The position numbers and the translations under genes are program-made. A stretch of 7,413 bases of DNA from CAYLZO01 sp964387775 (lineage in GTDB: Bacteria; Chloroflexota; Anaerolineae; JAAYZQ01), in NCBI GenBank assembly GCA_964387775.1, contig CAYLZO010000251.1, forward strand, positions 1-7,413, read 5' to 3'. This document shows positions 4,408-7,413 of this stretch, one piece after another. The notes below the pieces were generated by a model. It had not been told where the DNA came from and did not search any database. It saw only the letters and a program-made list of their open reading frames with translations. Each line of letters starts with the position of its first letter. Within the stretch, counting starts at the first letter, position 1.

Positions 4408-6654
4408 TCAGACGGCGTACTCTTCGAGCCTTTCCAATGCAAGTCTTAGTTGTTGGTAAACTGGGGTGTTCCGAGGCCGGTACAAGCCCTCTATGTTCTG
4501 GAGCCCGTCGAGAGCCGAGGGAGCGGTCGGTGATTCTATTTCGTTCACGATCTGCTCGGCTACCCGATCGACCTGGCTCTCTAGGCGATAGATGGTAGCG
4601 ATTTCTTCAGGCAGATTTTGGATCTTTACCAGGTGAGACAAAATAGAGCCCATTAACATGACCTTGACATCGCCTAGACTTACTTTGATTCCACCTCTTG
4701 CTAGATCGAGAACCACCGCCTTCGTTTCTCCTAGACAAACCAAGAGAGGAATGTCTTCCTGGTTCGCTTTCGGGTCGATGAAAGACATCTTGCGACAGAC
4801 CAGGATCAGATCGAATTGCACCGGAGATTTGGATTGCTGAATTGGCACAGATACGGTCATTTCCGCCTTGACCGGTTGCGTGTGAGTGATATAAAAGCCC
4901 GCTTCTCGGATGGCCCTGTAGACAGAGGTCCATCCCTCGATTCTGGAATGATGATAGGTAAGCACCAAGAGCCCGGAATCTGTTAGCACGCGGTGACACT
5001 CATGAAGGACAGATGTGAGTTTGCTTGCAAACTGCTTTGCTTTGGTATCTTGCACTTCCTTTGTCGAACGTGTTGATGGGGGGGCGAACTCCTCCTGCCC
5101 TTCCAGCATCACACGCAACCAAACGTGAAAGAAATCCGCTAGTTGGGAGTAGTGAACGTTATCAAAAAAGGGTGGATCTGTAATAACTAGATCGACCGAA
5201 CCGTCTGGTATATCCGTTTTGGAAGAATCTCCACAGGATAGGTAGACTGCATCATCCGCAGAGAATTCGGAATAGCTCTTCACCACCTTGCTTTTGATCG
5301 GACGACTGTTTCCAAAGACCTTTTCACTGCGGAAGGAATTACTGGTTTTCACTAGCCTTAGTTCGAAAGGGCGTTCTTTGTAATCGAGGGCTCGGAGGAT
5401 CCTGCTCTGGAAAAGGGTGGAAAACGCACCAGAAGACTTGGGAGTACCCCACAAGTTGGCCTCCAGGGGCACAAGTTCTGGCTTCAGTATGTGATGAAAA
5501 AACATATGCCGGACCGCACCTGTGCCTTCCCCCTTGAAGGAGCAAAACATATTGTTGAACTCCAAAGTGCCCGAAAGCAAAAAGGCGAAGAGCATTCGCA
5601 GGTGAGAATCTTCGATTCTTTGAATTTCGCGAACCAACAAGCTTATGCTGACTAGCTGCCTGGCGTTGAACATTTGATGCCAGTAGTCGTAATTGTAGTT
5701 CAGAACTTGGTCGGTGTTATATCCGGGCATGATCCGTGCTTGGGGGATATAGTCCCACAACTCGGGGAGCATTTCTTCAGCGCGGCGATAGGACTCCGAG
5801 TCCTGTTGGTCTGCGGGCAGATACACCTTCTCTCCTTCCGGGGTCAGTACCATCTTGGCATATAGCCTGTGGGTTGGAGGAGTATCCATACGACGGACGG
5901 CATCAATTGTCCGGAATTCCTGACAGCACGCAGGGCAAGTAACCTTTGCCCTACTTACGGATCCGACCTGTGGATTGTAGGTGATGGTGCATTCGGGGCA
6001 GGTTGCGACTCTTGTGTTGTAGATGATGTCATTGATGCTCCCGCACTGAGGGCATACAGATTTGGCCTCTGGATGCTTTCTGGAATAGGCGTGCTTGGCA
6101 AACACGCGAGACTTGAACAGCTCGACGGTTTGATCACAATGGGGACAGGGTACCGTCTTGACCCAAAAATAGTAGAGGACGTCGCCCTGGTGTCCTGTAG
6201 GAAGTTGAGTCTTGTAGAGCGAAAGGATCTGAGCAGCCGCGGATTCCTTTAGGTTTTGATAAACGCGTTTCACTTCGGTCCGAGAATACTCTTGCTGGGC
6301 AGTGAAGACCAGCCCAAAGGAAACGGGGTTAATGTCGCGGCCAATAGCGCGGCATCCCAACTTGACTGCCTCACCAATGGTGGTTCCGCTGCCCATGAAT
6401 GGGTCAAAAATGACTTTATCGGGGAACTGTACCGATTGGTAGAAGAGACTCTCCACATCCTCACCAGCTTCGACACAACATGACAGGATAATCGCTCGAA
6501 AAACAGAGCCGAGCCGTCTGGCCCACCACTTGTGAATGTAGTAGATGGGGCGATAGATCTCTTTGCGCCAGGATTCTCGTTTAGCCAATTTGCTGATGGC
6601 CTTGATTGGAAAGCCATCTTCGATTGCCCTAGCCATGCCCTCGTGTTCCTTCAC
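4408..6654 (-). CDS. Zn-ribbon DNA methyltransferase, DUF1156/COG1743-like (probably adenine-specific)
   Basis: The protein has 748 residues. The N-terminal segment FPIKAISKLAKRESWRKE (15-32) followed by IYYIHKWWARRLGSVFRA (37-54) is typical of DUF1156-type methylases. FDPFMGSGTT (83-92) is the AdoMet-binding motif I, followed by an acidic strand end (GRDINP, 105-110). Four CxxC pairs at 170-173, 201-204, 219-222 and 240-243 suggest two zinc ribbons. The catalytic motif IV is TDPPFFDN (492-499), an amino-methyltransferase DPPF. A C-terminal region (about 625-748) has no motif I recognise. The expected reaction is methyl transfer from AdoMet to an exocyclic amino group, most likely N6 of adenine; the recognition site is unknown. 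It begins with GTG at 6654, sharing one base with the stop of the nuclease-like gene (TAGTG); an ATG at 6636 is the alternative start. Base composition is clearly less GC-rich than the sirtuin and hydrolase genes, suggesting transfer. Its partner and position point to a restriction-modification module. Confidence 0.88.
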   Translation of the reverse strand: MKEHEGMARAIEDGFPIKAISKLAKRESWRKEIYRPIYYIHKWWARRLGSVFRAIILSCCVEAGEDVESLFYQSVQFPDKVIFDPFMGSGTTIGEAVKLGCRAIGRDINPVSFGLVFTAQQEYSRTEVKRVYQNLKESAAAQILSLYKTQLPTGHQGDVLYYFWVKTVPCPHCDQTVELFKSRVFAKHAYSRKHPEAKSVCPQCGSINDIIYNTRVATCPECTITYNPQVGSVSRAKVTCPACCQEFRTIDAVRRMDTPPTHRLYAKMVLTPEGEKVYLPADQQDSESYRRAEEMLPELWDYIPQARIMPGYNTDQVLNYNYDYWHQMFNARQLVSISLLVREIQRIEDSHLRMLFAFLLSGTLEFNNMFCSFKGEGTGAVRHMFFHHILKPELVPLEANLWGTPKSSGAFSTLFQSRILRALDYKERPFELRLVKTSNSFRSEKVFGNSRPIKSKVVKSYSEFSADDAVYLSCGDSSKTDIPDGSVDLVITDPPFFDNVHYSQLADFFHVWLRVMLEGQEEFAPPSTRSTKEVQDTKAKQFASKLTSVLHECHRVLTDSGLLVLTYHHSRIEGWTSVYRAIREAGFYITHTQPVKAEMTVSVPIQQSKSPVQFDLILVCRKMSFIDPKANQEDIPLLVCLGETKAVVLDLARGGIKVSLGDVKVMLMGSILSHLVKIQNLPEEIATIYRLESQVDRVAEQIVNEIESPTAPSALDGLQNIEGLYRPRNTPVYQQLRLALERLEEYAV

Positions 6655-7413
6655 TATCTGCTGTCATCCAACTTGATGGGCAGACGGAATTTGCCCCTTG
6701 GTTGAGTCTGTCTAATCCGGGTATTGGGTTGGGGAAAAGGGTTCTTCAAGGTTTGAACTTCCCAGCCTTCAGCCATATCCGCCACGGATCTGTAGGCGCA
6801 GAACTGCCGAGGCTCTCCTTCGATTGTAGTCCTGACGAGAAGATAGGCTAGCCGAAGACGCTCATCTTCCAGTTCAGGTGCAACAAGCGTGGCCTGCCGA
6901 TCCAGCTCTTGGGCACCGAGTGGGTTGGCAAAAATGAACATCGGGCGCCGCCGGTCAACGCCGTTGCCATACGTGCCCAAGTCGATTTCTTTTTCGCGTT
7001 GACTGACGGCAGAAAGGTAGAGAGAAAAGTCCTTGTTTAGTATGTCGCCGTCGCACAAAGTCAAAGCCGTGATGGCATACTCATCGTTCGCCACTGCCTC
7101 TTGCGCAACAAAAAGGTAGAATCCTCTGATATCCAGTGGTGAATCGTCGGCCGTATAGATGCGCACCGTGCCACAGGGCGGCGTAGTGTTGAAATCCAAT
7201 CCGGTAGATCTAGCGATCTTGCCTGTACAGGTTCGTTCCAGCTTCTTGACTTCGACGGCAACAATTCTGGTTGTATCACTGGCAAGTGTTTGGCGAGTCT
7301 GATGATTGCACAACTCTGGGCGATAGAGGACCAGATCGGGATTAATCAGTGGGCCCGGGGCCTTTTGACAGACTGCATCGGTCAAGCCCTGTTCCAAGAG
7401 CTGGACAACGTAT
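6654..7413 (-). CDS. Putative PD-(D/E)xK restriction endonuclease paired with the methylase (5' partial)
   Basis: The frame is open from the right window edge to a TAG at 6656-6654, so the true start lies outside; about 252 residues are visible. I do not recognise a named family. A nuclease role is inferred from LINPDLVLYRPE followed, 28 residues after the Asp, by IVAVEVKKLER. This gives a PD-x27-ExK arrangement with strand-like hydrophobic residues before the ExK, as in the PD-(D/E)xK superfamily. Other likely conserved stretches are GLDFNTTPPCGTVRIY, DIRGFYLFV, LCDGDILNKDFSLYLS, GTYGNGVDRRRPM and IFANPLG. The stop overlaps the methylase start by one base, so the two are almost certainly co-expressed, nuclease first. 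The expected role is double-strand cleavage of DNA lacking the methylase's mark. An alternative is a methylase accessory or specificity protein. The operon promoter is not in the window. Confidence 0.65.
   Translation of the reverse strand, partial: YVVQLLEQGLTDAVCQKAPGPLINPDLVLYRPELCNHQTRQTLASDTTRIVAVEVKKLERTCTGKIARSTGLDFNTTPPCGTVRIYTADDSPLDIRGFYLFVAQEAVANDEYAITALTLCDGDILNKDFSLYLSAVSQREKEIDLGTYGNGVDRRRPMFIFANPLGAQELDRQATLVAPELEDERLRLAYLLVRTTIEGEPRQFCAYRSVADMAEGWEVQTLKNPFPQPNTRIRQTQPRGKFRLPIKLDDSR

Noticed and set aside
1..7413. CRISPR array, tRNA, rRNA, insertion sequence or integrase
   Set aside because: No regularly spaced repeats, no cloverleaf-like sequence, and no transposase or recombinase motif were seen on either strand.

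Overview
The window looks like a piece of a high-GC bacterial chromosome carrying an AT-richer accessory segment at its right-hand end. The lineage cannot be fixed from the sequence. The mix of an anchored clan GH-A glycosidase, a carotenoid-desaturase-like oxidoreductase and a high-GC host would fit Chloroflexota, but that is only an inference. Ten N bases at 3745-3754 show that this is a draft assembly.

Layout, left to right. At 2-1186 (+) is the C-terminal two thirds or so of an FAD-dependent amine-oxidase/carotenoid-desaturase-like protein, cut by the window edge. Facing it on the minus strand (1217-1521) is a small gene broken by one missing base, with a strong promoter still intact upstream (1554-1582). 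Next come two minus-strand genes whose reading frames overlap in an ATGA: a membrane-anchored clan GH-A glycoside hydrolase (2414-3526) and a membrane-anchored amino-acid-type solute-binding protein (1623-2417). The hydrolase has its own extended -10 promoter, so close to the ATG that the mRNA may be leaderless. Upstream of it is a class III sirtuin deacylase (3575-4300, minus), which contains the N gap.

The right end (4408-7413, minus) is a different compartment. Its GC content is visibly lower, and it holds two genes overlapping by one base: an unfamiliar protein with a PD...ExK nuclease pattern (5' end outside the window), followed by a 748-residue Zn-ribbon DNA methyltransferase of the DUF1156/COG1743 kind. 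Together they look like a restriction-modification module. The gene order is nuclease then methylase, and the composition boundary lies in the 107 bases between the methylase stop and the sirtuin start.

How they work together: the hydrolase and the binding protein are probably translated together at the cell surface (sugar-polymer cleavage plus binding of a small polar ligand), but no permease is in view. The methylase and nuclease would form a self-versus-foreign DNA discrimination pair. The sirtuin, by composition and motifs, looks like a host protein-deacylation enzyme rather than part of the defence module. The most interesting item is the nuclease-methylase pair. The broken small gene with its live promoter and the possible leaderless promoter are second-tier observations.
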